Shown: in pieces, positions 1 through 6,765 of the stretch
How the letters are laid out: each line of letters begins with the position of its first letter
Numbering within the stretch: position 1 is the stretch's first letter
NCBI GenBank assembly: GCA_004551865.1
Contig: SFPR01000050.1
Coordinates: 1 to 13,771, forward strand
From: Bacteroidales bacterium
GTDB taxonomy: Bacteria > Bacteroidota > Bacteroidia > Bacteroidales > P3
Reading direction: 5' to 3'
Length of the DNA stretch: 13,771 nt
The notes under the pieces: generated by a model
Told to the model about the DNA's origin: nothing
The model's database searches: none
The model's input: the letters and a program-made list of their open reading frames with translations, nothing else
Position numbers and translations under genes: made by a program

Positions 1-163
1 GAGCATCCCCAAATTGTCGGACAATGACACTTCTTGTTTAGCAAAAACCGTTTCGGCTTCTCTCGTAGAGTCGTTCTACAATCTCGCCTTGTGCTCTTAT
101 TGGCCTTACTGTAGTGGTGTTTCGCCATCGTCAGGATGTGTGGCTGTAGAGCCGTTATCCTCG
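1..163 (-). other. Left flank, degraded coding sequence continuing from the polyprotein remnant
   Basis: No intact gene can be called here. On the minus strand, in the frame one base on from the polyprotein frame that stops at 164, the translation starts VITDEDNGSTATHPDD and later reads EAETVFAKQEVSLSDNLGML up to the window edge. That looks like real protein, but it is broken by TAA, TAA and TAG codons. A second minus-strand frame opens with ATG near 131 and stays open to the edge, but its composition (many Arg, Lys and Cys) looks non-coding. The likeliest reading is further decayed sequence of the same mobile-element polyprotein. Confidence 0.4.
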
Positions 164-1320
164 TCAGTAATGACCCTCTCTTAACTTATCAATAAGAGCA
201 TCACGCAATGCCGCTTCTTCTGCTGCCAGCACCTGCTCTTGAACAGACGGTGCAGCACTTTTTTCGCCTAACTCGTTGGTAGTTGGCGAAATTGTTGTAT
301 CTTTGCTGTCAAAAGTATTGGGCACATTACCGTTTGGAGTTGTTGGATTGTCGGATTTATCCTCATCTCGCAAAGTGCTGACAGTAGCCGACTGCTCATT
401 CTGCACTTCGGAGGCAGACCATACTTCTTTCTTATTGTTTCCGTATTCTTTTCTGAATACACCACCACTATTAACACCCCAATAACTTCCATCTGTTGAA
501 AGTTCCACATAGAGAGTATTATTATGATTATCTTCTATCTGCAATAAGTAAGTGCCATTTTCTTCCCCCCCAACACTATTCTCACCTTGCCTAATCCGCT
601 TGTAGTTTTTACAAACGTATTCTACAAACTCTTCAACAGAGTTGAAACCTGCATTTCTAATTTGTTTCCCGTGGCGTTTTTCAAGGTGAACAAGACCATA
701 TTTTGAGTTTCCAAGACTTAACTTGATAGGAGCAGGGGTAAGTCCTGTTTCTTCCTTTATCTCTCCAAATATAGTTGTCCCTGTTGAAGATATTACGAAA
801 GGCAATCCGTCTTCATCAAATTCATTGTCGGAAGTTTCTACGGACGTTCCCAAATCACCTTGCCGTTCTGCAAGATGTCCTTTGTTTTCGCTTCTTCTAT
901 CTTCTCCGTCAATGCTTCCTGCACTGTCAGCTGTCCGCTTTCCGTCCTCAGTTCGTTCTCCTGTTGCAGCATCTCCTGTGCTTCCTTGCTGCCCTCGTTG
1001 GCTTGTTGCAGTATCGCCAACCAAAACATTGCTTCTTTGTTGTCCATTATAATCAATATTTAATACTTCTTTAATAGCTTGTGCAAGAGTTCGTGGAGTG
1101 TTGTCAGGTGTTTCAAATAAGTTTGCCTCTTGCGTACCTTGAATAAGGTCATAAAGTTTATTGCACCTTGAATGAGTGTCTGTTTTTCACCCTTGTACAT
1201 TGCAGCCAAAAGCAGTGCAAAGTTACTGAAATTCTCGGCAGGCAGATAACTCTCACCTGTTGCCTCATCAAGCACACGTTGAGCCTCTTCCACGTCAGTA
1301 ATGACGTCAATATCTACATT
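164..1320 (-). pseudogene. Frameshifted remnant of a phage/mobile-element polyvalent protein with a toxin-like C-terminal domain
   Basis: The frame from 1320 down to about 1157 reads DIDVITDVEEAQRVLDEATG and then FSNFALLLAAMYKGEKQTLI. A one-base shift near 1157 (AATAAACTTT) joins it to a second frame reading LYDLIQGTQEANLFETPDN and LAQAIKEVLNIDYNGQQ, which continues without a stop to TGA at 164. The only possible start inside it (TTG at 1024) is simply the middle of that frame, so this is a 3' fragment and not an independent gene. After a polar, Gly/Thr/Glu-rich linker (about 840-1020) comes a folded domain at about 430-730, reading KYGLVHLEKRHGKQIR, VEEFVEYVCKNYKRIRQG and SGGVFRKEYGNNKKEVWS. 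Its pattern (H...RHG, then G.FRK.Y, then EVW) resembles nuclease or toxin domains at the ends of large phage and conjugative-element proteins (PBECR-like); that assignment is from memory. The ending LIDKLRE also recalls such proteins. It lies downstream of rimM and is probably nonfunctional. Confidence 0.6.
838..1047 (-). CDS. Small 69-aa hypothetical protein overlapping the polyprotein linker in another frame
   Basis: ATG at 1047 opens a frame beginning MDNKEAMFWLAILQQANEG and ending QNGKVIWERP, overlapping the polyprotein linker out of frame. I do not recognise the family. In its favour, the composition is that of a soluble helical protein (Gln, Glu, Leu, Ala), most third positions are G or C, and the start is ATG. 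Against it, the competing frame is part of a long open frame encoding a folded domain, and Gln/Glu-rich DNA often looks plausible in two frames. It could be a genuine small overlapping gene of the mobile element or a chance frame. Confidence 0.3.
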   Translation of the reverse strand: MDNKEAMFWLAILQQANEGSKEAQEMLQQENELRTESGQLTVQEALTEKIEEAKTKDILQNGKVIWERP

Positions 1321-1461
1321 TCACCTTTTAGTATCTCCGTGGTGTCTTTTGATTTGGTAGTACTATTTGCTTTCTACTTGTCAGATTACATTGTTACAAA
1401 ATCATTGACTTCAACACTTTTTGTTGTGCTTGTCGGACTTTGGAGCGGAACAGAGTTGGGG
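1321..1461 (-). other. Degraded coding sequence between rimM and the polyprotein remnant
   Basis: One minus-strand frame reads NPNSVPLQSPTSTTKSVEVN, then DFVTM, a TAA, SDK, a TAG, KANSTTKSKDTTEILKGE and M before a TAG at 1314-1316. One extra A in the GAAA run near 1319 would join it to NVDIDVITDVEEAQ of the neighbouring remnant. Both internal stops sit where CAA or CAG (Gln) would read naturally. I interpret this as the upstream part of the same pseudogene, starting just past the rimM stop. I saw no convincing rimM terminator hairpin here. Confidence 0.4.
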
Positions 1462-1992
1462 TTAGTTAAGATAGAGGTCTATTAAGCCTGCAGGGGCTTC
1501 AATGTGCATTTGCTTGTTCTCTCTATCAACTTGCTTGATTACTTGGTCTATTACGGGAATGAGGATTTCCTTATTTTCAAACTCTACCGACAGAAGGGGC
1601 TGTGTGGTGTTTTCGTACACTCCTGCTATTGTACCGATATAGCCTTTGTCTTGGTCATACACCGAAAAGCCTATGACTTCATGAAAGTAAAACTTGTTGC
1701 CTTCCAAGGGTGGAAGCATCGTCAGAGGAAGGTACAGGTCTCTGCCTATCAGTCTGTCAGCGTCTTCTCCATTGACATCTACAAATTTCACTACTGCTTT
1801 GTTGCCTTGCACTCTGATTGTTTCGATTTCGTAAAGCACAAGACGCTTGTTTATCTCTACATATACTCCGTCAAGTTCTCTATATTCTTCGGGCGTATCC
1901 ACGTCCAAGTAGATACTCAGCTCTCCTTTGTAACCAAAAGGCTTGGTTATGCGTCCCAAATAGTAGCTGTCTTCTTTCTTTAATATGGACAT
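1462..1992 (-). CDS. rimM: Ribosome maturation factor RimM
   Basis: A 176-aa protein. RimM binds the head of the 30S subunit next to protein uS19 and helps 16S rRNA processing and late 30S assembly. The N-terminal beta-barrel domain starts with the family signature YLGRITKPFGYKGEL (residues 11-25). The C-terminal PRC-barrel domain includes GNKFYFHEVIGFSV, EILIPVID and the terminal PAGLIDLY. The start is ATG at 1992 (MSILKKEDSYYLG), which puts the signature at the usual distance from the N terminus; a TTG at 2013 in the same frame is less likely. The frame is actually open back to the rpsP stop, but without an ATG upstream of 1992. It lies 81 bp downstream of rpsP, the usual bacterial pairing, and is probably co-transcribed with it. 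Confidence 0.95.
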   Translation of the reverse strand: MSILKKEDSYYLGRITKPFGYKGELSIYLDVDTPEEYRELDGVYVEINKRLVLYEIETIRVQGNKAVVKFVDVNGEDADRLIGRDLYLPLTMLPPLEGNKFYFHEVIGFSVYDQDKGYIGTIAGVYENTTQPLLSVEFENKEILIPVIDQVIKQVDRENKQMHIEAPAGLIDLYLN

Positions 1993-2073
1993 ATCAATAG
2001 GGTTTTCAAACAAAAAGAGCCTATCCTCGATACTCTCGAAGACAAGCCCTTTTACAAATTGATTTTCAAAAGT

Positions 2074-2637
2074 TTACTCTACTGTAGGAGTTTCTGCTTG
2101 TTCTGCGGCTTCTGTTTGCTCACCAGCTTCGGCTTCTGCCTTTGCTGCTGCTTCAGCCTCTGCTTTAGCTTTGGCTTCTTCTTCTCTCTTCTTTGCTATC
2201 AAAGCTGCTTTTGCCGCTCTCACTTCACTTTCTCTTGCAAGGGTTGCTGTTGTTGCTTCTCTTGCCGAGTTTGCATTTGCAGATTTCTTTGCTTCAATCT
2301 TCTTTGTCTTCTCTTCCAACCATGCTGCAAATCTTTGGTCTGCAACTTCTTGGGTGATTGCTCCTTTTTCTACACCGATTTGAAGGTGTCTTCTCAAAAG
2401 CACTCCTTTGTAAGACAATATGTTTCTCACTGTATCGGTTGGTTGAGCTCCATTTTTCAACCACTTGCAAGCGCTGTCGATATTCAATTCGATTGTTGCA
2501 GGGTTGGTCATAGGGTTATAAGTTCCCAACTTCTCGATAAACTTTCCGTCACGTGCTGCTCGAGCATCCGCAATAACGATATGGTAGAAAGGTTTGCCCT
2601 TCTTTCCATGACGTTGTAATCTGATTTTTACTGCCAT
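2074..2637 (-). CDS. rpsP: Small ribosomal subunit protein bS16
   Basis: A 187-aa protein. Residues 1 to about 90 are the conserved S16 fold: MAVKIRLQRHGKKGKPFYHI, then VIADARAARDGKFIEKLGTY, then the stretch ending LLRRHLQIG. Residues from about 115 form a charged tail rich in Ala, Glu and Lys, ending AEQAETPTVE. Most bacterial S16 proteins are 80-90 aa; a tail of this kind is typical of Bacteroidales homologues. bS16 binds 16S rRNA early in assembly and stabilises the 30S body. A clear promoter lies about 40 bp upstream, and rimM follows in the same direction. Confidence 0.97.
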   Translation of the reverse strand: MAVKIRLQRHGKKGKPFYHIVIADARAARDGKFIEKLGTYNPMTNPATIELNIDSACKWLKNGAQPTDTVRNILSYKGVLLRRHLQIGVEKGAITQEVADQRFAAWLEEKTKKIEAKKSANANSAREATTATLARESEVRAAKAALIAKKREEEAKAKAEAEAAAKAEAEAGEQTEAAEQAETPTVE

Positions 2638-2676
2638 TTTGTTGTTTTATTGTTTAATGTTCAAAATTTGAAAGTG

Positions 2677-2706
2677 CAAAGGTACGAATAAATCTGACAA
2701 CTGCAA
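2677..2706 (-). promoter_or_regulatory. Bacteroidota-type promoter for rpsP-rimM
   Basis: Read on the minus strand, TACCTTTG (2677-2684) matches the Bacteroidota -7 element TAnnTTTG. TTG (2704-2706) lies 19 bp upstream as the -33 element. The -7 box is 39 bp ahead of the rpsP ATG, leaving room for a short leader. The -33 end lies only 6 bp from the stop of the upstream lipoprotein gene. Confidence 0.75.
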
Positions 2707-2712
2707 GTATTT

Positions 2713-4359
2713 TTACCACAAAATTTGCCATTGTTCTTCCAAATCCCACGATTTTTTGATGTTTATCAGCTTGTCGAAAGCCGAGACTTTCTCTGCCTGC
2801 GTTCCTGTTTGCCAATCGGAGGAGTTCCATTTGCCGTCCGAGTTGGCATCGCTGCAACATTTGAGGCGATATATGCCTTCCTTTATATGGTTGAAGATTA
2901 CTTTGTTTTCAAAGGGTTGTGTGATTTGCTGTTGTATGATTTCGCCTTTGGGGTTTGTCAGATAAAAGATATGGGCTGTGCTTGCAAATGTGCTGTCGGT
3001 GAAATTGACAATCAGATTGCCATAGTCTGAGCGACGCATCAAATAAAACGTCCGTTCAAAGGCTTGATTGCTTCGTCCTGCAAGGTCTCCGACTGCTGCA
3101 CTGTCAATTCTGATTGTGTATCGCATTCCTTCCTCAATCTCATTAGGAAGGGCAAAGAGACATCTGTCAGTTTGAGAAAGTTCTATAGAAATGGTGTCGG
3201 AAGAACTTATCAATTTTGCCGGTATTTTAGTGGTTTTCAGAGGCATTGACGAGCAAATAATGCTTCTGTCATAATAATTGACGCTATCTTTGGCACAAAA
3301 TGTGAAACAGAATTGGGCTTCGGTTTGCTTGTTGCTTCGTGCCGAGGCGTTAATTGTCTCCACATATTCGACAAAATTGCCGTCGATGATTTTCAAATCT
3401 ATTGTATCAAAACCTTTTTTATTCAAGCAATATATCCAAAGGGTATCTTTATCTGCTGAAAGTTGCGTTTCTGTCGCTCCGTCAAGGCTTTTGGGGTTTA
3501 ATTCAATCGCAAAATCTTCTCCAAGCGGCATAGCAAAGGCAAGAGAGAAGACATTGTTGTCCCAAAAGGCAGAGGAGAGCAATTTTTGAGTTGTATCCAC
3601 AAGGTCGGAATAGTAAAAGGTATTTTGTTTTTTTGTTTCCGATGATGTGCTGTCCAAAACGTAAGGCATTATTGCCGATGAAGAGAAACCGACTGATTCT
3701 GTGGGTAAATCAAAACGCCGATTTTGATTTTTATCTTCAAGAATCAGCAGTCTGAAAGCTCTTTTCGAGAGGTTTGAAAAGGCAAACCAACCATTGCTGT
3801 CTGTTTTGGTGATATATTGTCCGTCGGTTGCGTATATGTTGTTTAGGTTGGTGTCTGCAAAGAGTATGACATATTTGTTTGCTACTCCTTTGAGACTGAA
3901 TGCGTCCGAGACTCTGCCCTCAAAAATGAGACTGTCAGTTGTTGCTCCTGTAGAAAAAGCATACTTAAATCCGCTCAGGCGATTGCCTTCGTTGAAGTCG
4001 CATATCGCATCGGCAAAATCAAAGATATATGTGGTATTTTCTTCCAAACTATCCAAACCTTTGACATATATTGTTTTCAACTTGGCTGTTACTTCGGGTT
4101 TTACCTTTGGCGTGGGCGAGATGATGAGCTTCTCTCTCACGTTGTCCAAAACGATATATTCGTCAAAGTCGATTCGGAACTCTGTTTTGTCAAAGTGAGT
4201 GCTGTTTTGAGCCGGAGTAAACCTCACTGCCTTTGGCGGAATGCGGTCAATCTCTCCTCCGCTTGGTGTTACGATTTTAGCACACGAAACCACAAGCATA
4301 CAAAATGCACTCATCAAGACAGCCTTCCCAAATAGGTTGTTATGTTTGTTTCTTTTCAT
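2713..4359 (-). CDS. Ig-like domain (Big_5/SbsA-type) envelope lipoprotein
   Basis: A 548-aa protein from ATG at 4359 (MKRNKHNNLFGKAVLM). The start gives a lysine/arginine N terminus, a hydrophobic stretch and a lipobox LVVSC with Cys26, so it should be exported and lipidated. An upstream extension to 4623 would overlap the peptidase gene and lose the signal peptide. After the Cys, the sequence reads TPSGGEIDRIPPKAVRFTP and FRIDFDEYIVLDN, followed by LEENTTYIFDFADAICDFNE and FSTG. This matches a bacterial Ig-like (Big_5/SbsA) domain in Bacteroidota lipoproteins (about residues 35-140). The rest is beta-rich, with later segments such as AFRLLILEDKNQNRRFD and IYRLKCCSDANSDGKWN that resemble small carboxypeptidase-regulatory-like repeats. 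No catalytic motif is visible. The role is unknown, presumably at the cell envelope. It ends just before the rpsP promoter. Confidence 0.85.
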   Translation of the reverse strand: MKRNKHNNLFGKAVLMSAFCMLVVSCAKIVTPSGGEIDRIPPKAVRFTPAQNSTHFDKTEFRIDFDEYIVLDNVREKLIISPTPKVKPEVTAKLKTIYVKGLDSLEENTTYIFDFADAICDFNEGNRLSGFKYAFSTGATTDSLIFEGRVSDAFSLKGVANKYVILFADTNLNNIYATDGQYITKTDSNGWFAFSNLSKRAFRLLILEDKNQNRRFDLPTESVGFSSSAIMPYVLDSTSSETKKQNTFYYSDLVDTTQKLLSSAFWDNNVFSLAFAMPLGEDFAIELNPKSLDGATETQLSADKDTLWIYCLNKKGFDTIDLKIIDGNFVEYVETINASARSNKQTEAQFCFTFCAKDSVNYYDRSIICSSMPLKTTKIPAKLISSSDTISIELSQTDRCLFALPNEIEEGMRYTIRIDSAAVGDLAGRSNQAFERTFYLMRRSDYGNLIVNFTDSTFASTAHIFYLTNPKGEIIQQQITQPFENKVIFNHIKEGIYRLKCCSDANSDGKWNSSDWQTGTQAEKVSAFDKLINIKKSWDLEEQWQILW

Positions 4360-4384
4360 CGGACAATGTTCTTCAAAGGGAATG

Positions 4385-4392
4385 CAAAAATA
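4385..4392 (-). promoter_or_regulatory. Possible -7 element for the lipoprotein gene, abutting the peptidase terminator
   Basis: TATTTTTG on the minus strand fits TAnnTTTG and lies 25 bp ahead of the lipoprotein ATG. It abuts the T-tract of the upstream terminator, so any -33 element would fall within the terminator stem. I found no good TTG at the expected 19-21 bp spacing, so this is tentative. Confidence 0.3.
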
Positions 4393-4393
4393 C

Positions 4394-4418
4394 AAAAAAG
4401 GCGGACAAAATGCCCGCC
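4394..4418 (-). terminator. Intrinsic terminator after the M3 peptidase gene
   Basis: On the minus strand GGCGGGC, loop ATTTT and GTCCGCC form a 7-bp GC-rich stem with one G-T pair, followed directly by TTTTTT. It begins 23 bp past the peptidase stop codon and lies ahead of the lipoprotein start, so it separates the two transcription units. Confidence 0.8.
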
Positions 4419-4441
4419 CCAATAAACTAATTAAAAAAGTA

Positions 4442-6571
4442 TTACTTAATAAATCCGCATCTTCTAAGAAGTGCTTCGTTTGTTGGTTCGTGTCCGCGGA
4501 AGGCTTTATAAAGTTCCATAGGGTGTTTCTTACCTCCTTGCGAAAGTATGTTCTTGCGGAACGAAGTCGAGACTTCGCGATTGAAGATTCCTTTTTCTTT
4601 GAAAGCAGCAAAGGCATCTGCATCTAATACTTCTGCCCACTTATATCCATAATATCCTGCTGCATATCCGCCTGCAAAGATATGTCCGAAGGAAGTTGTC
4701 ATCACAGAGTTTTCAACCACCGGCATAAGTTCGGTTTTTGCGATTGCATTCTTTTCCATTGCTATCACATCTCCGGTATATGGGCTTGTAATTGTGTGCC
4801 ATGCCATGTCAATCATGCCGAAAGAAAGCTGACGAACAGACATATATCCTGCCAAATAACGCTGTGAAGCAATCAATTTGTCGATTAGTTCCTGTGGTAT
4901 CTTCTCCCCTGTTTTGTAGTGAACGGCAAACATATCGAGGAACTCTTTCTCGGTTGCAAAGTTCTCCATTATCTGAGAAGGAAGCTCAACAAAGTCTCTA
5001 TATACCGAAGTTCCGGAAATTGATTGATAAGTTCCCGAAGCAAAAATGCCATGCAAGCAGTGTCCAAACTCATGAAGGAAGGTATTCACTTCATCAAATG
5101 TCAAAAGTGAAGGTTCTTTTGATGTCGGCTTGGTGAAGTTGCAAACAAGCTGAATTAGCGGACGAACATCGTTTCCGTTCTCGTCGATGTATTGTTCTCT
5201 GAAAGCAGTCATCCACGCTCCGCTGCGTTTGCTCTCTCTCGGGAAGAAGTCCATGTAAAGCACTGCAAGGAATTTGCCGTCTGCCTTGTCATACACTTCA
5301 TATACTGTAACATCAGGGTGATATTTCTCTATTTGATTGTTTTCCCTAAACTCGATATTGTACAAACGGTCTGCAAGGTCAAAAACGCCCTTCTTGACGT
5401 TCTCCAACTTAAAGTATGGTTTGAACATACTTGGGTCCATTGCATATTTGTCGTTCTTTAATTTTTCAGACCAATAGGAGAAATCCCATCTTTGGATTTG
5501 TCCCACAAATCCGTGTGCGTTTGCATAGTCTTGAACTTCTTTCACCTCTTTCTCTGCAAAAGGCATGGAGGCTTCAAACAAGTCGTTGATAAACTTATTG
5601 ACAGTCTGAGGATTTTGAGCCATTCTCTCCTCCAAAGCATATTCGGCGTAAGAAGAGTAGCCGAGCAATTGTGCCATACGCAAACGAAGGTTGGCTATCT
5701 TGCGTGCTATTTCCTTGTTGTCTTTATCGTTGTTGTTGTTTGCCTCAAAGGCTGATGCTCTCCACATTTTCTCTCTGAGGTCTCTGTTGTCGGCATATTG
5801 CATAAACGGAGAGAAAGAAGGATATTGCAAGGTGAACGTCCAGCCTTTTTGTTTCCTTGCCTTGGCTTCCTCTCTTGCAGCCGCAATCACATAATCGGGC
5901 AAACCTGCAAGGTCTTTCTTGTTGGTTATGTTTAAGAAAAAGGCATTTTGTTCTGCCAAAACATTCATCTGATATTGGTTTGTGAGCATACTCAACTCTT
6001 CGCTCACCTTTCTGTATTCTTCTTTGGCTGCACCCTCAAGCAAAGCTCCCGAGCGAATGAAGCTCTTGTAGGTCTTTTCCAAAAGCATTCTTTGTTCGGT
6101 TGTAAGAGCAATATCATCTCTTTGGTCATAAACCTCTTTGACCTTTGCAAAAAGAAGAGGGTTCATGCTCACATCGTTTCCGTATGCAGTCAAATCGGGT
6201 ATGATTTCCATATATATTTGTTGCAGTTGGTCGGAAGTCATACATTCGTTAATGTTGAAAAATACTCCCGAAATGCGATTGAGCAAGCCTCCTGCACGTT
6301 CAAGAGCCACTATGGTGTTCTCAAAATCGGGACGAGCGCGATTGACAATTATCGCATTCACTTCCTGTTTTGCCTGCTCGATTGCATAAAGCATTGCAGG
6401 TTTGTAGTGTTCTGTCTTGATGCTGTTGAAAGGTGGAGTTTGAAATGGAGTATTCCATTCTTTTACAAGAGGATTTTCTGCCTCAATCTTGGCAGCCTCC
6501 TGAGGCGTCATTTGTCCCATTAGAAGGGTTGTTGTCATTGCCATTGCTAATGAAATTAAGGTTTTTTTCAT
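4442..6571 (-). CDS. Exported M3-family zinc metallopeptidase (oligopeptidase / dipeptidyl carboxypeptidase type)
   Basis: A 709-aa protein from ATG at 6571. The start gives a signal peptide, MKKTLISLAMAMTTTLLMGQ, with no lipobox Cys, so a periplasmic location is likely. The M3 zinc site is present as HEFGHCLHGIF: His500, Glu501 and His504, with Glu529 (in YRDFVELPSQ) 25 residues after the second His, the spacing seen in thimet oligopeptidase. The N-terminal two-thirds is helical, as in the family, with landmarks WNTPFQTPPFNSI and LYMDFFPRESKRSGAW. Length is typical for peptidyl-dipeptidase Dcp/oligopeptidase A-like enzymes. The probable role is degradation of short peptides; the exact specificity cannot be read from sequence. 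It has its own promoter and terminator, so it is a single-gene unit bordering the accessory island. Confidence 0.95.
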   Translation of the reverse strand: MKKTLISLAMAMTTTLLMGQMTPQEAAKIEAENPLVKEWNTPFQTPPFNSIKTEHYKPAMLYAIEQAKQEVNAIIVNRARPDFENTIVALERAGGLLNRISGVFFNINECMTSDQLQQIYMEIIPDLTAYGNDVSMNPLLFAKVKEVYDQRDDIALTTEQRMLLEKTYKSFIRSGALLEGAAKEEYRKVSEELSMLTNQYQMNVLAEQNAFFLNITNKKDLAGLPDYVIAAAREEAKARKQKGWTFTLQYPSFSPFMQYADNRDLREKMWRASAFEANNNNDKDNKEIARKIANLRLRMAQLLGYSSYAEYALEERMAQNPQTVNKFINDLFEASMPFAEKEVKEVQDYANAHGFVGQIQRWDFSYWSEKLKNDKYAMDPSMFKPYFKLENVKKGVFDLADRLYNIEFRENNQIEKYHPDVTVYEVYDKADGKFLAVLYMDFFPRESKRSGAWMTAFREQYIDENGNDVRPLIQLVCNFTKPTSKEPSLLTFDEVNTFLHEFGHCLHGIFASGTYQSISGTSVYRDFVELPSQIMENFATEKEFLDMFAVHYKTGEKIPQELIDKLIASQRYLAGYMSVRQLSFGMIDMAWHTITSPYTGDVIAMEKNAIAKTELMPVVENSVMTTSFGHIFAGGYAAGYYGYKWAEVLDADAFAAFKEKGIFNREVSTSFRKNILSQGGKKHPMELYKAFRGHEPTNEALLRRCGFIK

Positions 6572-6619
6572 CTCTATTATTCTGTTATTGTATTTTTGAT
6601 TTTCACTTCTTTGAAATTG

Positions 6620-6651
6620 CAAAGATACGGAAAAAACGCCGAAACAATCAA
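6620..6651 (-). promoter_or_regulatory. Bacteroidota-type promoter for the M3 peptidase gene
   Basis: On the minus strand TATCTTTG (6620-6627) matches TAnnTTTG, with TTG (6649-6651) 21 bp upstream. It lies 48 bp before the peptidase ATG and inside the 194-bp gap that separates the core gene from the end of the accessory operon. I saw no strong terminator hairpin for the operon in that gap. Confidence 0.7.
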
Positions 6652-6765
6652 CCGAAATCAGAATAATAGTACATTATTGCACAAGCATACTACTCTTCTG
6701 TCAAGGTATGAGGTGCTGATTGTTTACGACAACTACTAAACCATAAAGCGTCAATCAAAAAATTC

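Noticed and set aside
1..1461. TAA/TAG reassigned to glutamine in a recoded phage
   Set aside because: The long middle frame has no internal TAA or TAG despite many Gln codons, single-base shifts are also needed, and the core genes end normally at TAA. Decay explains this better.
1504..1983. Plus-strand 159-aa frame opposite rimM
   Set aside because: It lies entirely antisense to a certain core gene and has no recognisable domain.
1993..2073. Upstream extension of rimM through the gap to the rpsP stop
   Set aside because: The frame is open and includes a TTG at 2013, but there is no ATG, and the ATG at 1992 gives the normal N terminus for the family.
2059..2619. Plus-strand 186-aa frame opposite rpsP, rich in Cys, Phe and Ser
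   Set aside because: This is the antisense shadow of the Ala/Glu/Lys-rich rpsP gene; the composition is an artefact of reading those codons backwards.
4360..4623. N-terminal extension of the lipoprotein frame to 4623
   Set aside because: It would overlap the 3' end of the M3 peptidase gene by about 180 bp, cross the terminator and bury the signal peptide and lipobox that begin at 4359.
5948..6523. Plus-strand 191-aa frame opposite the M3 peptidase
   Set aside because: It is antisense to a well-supported family member and its Cys/Phe/His-rich composition is typical of a shadow frame.
6660..6765. Intrinsic terminator after the HerA gene
   Set aside because: There is a short T run (AATTTTTT) after the stop but no stable GC-rich stem before it, and the only inverted repeat (GTTTA/TAAAC) is too weak.
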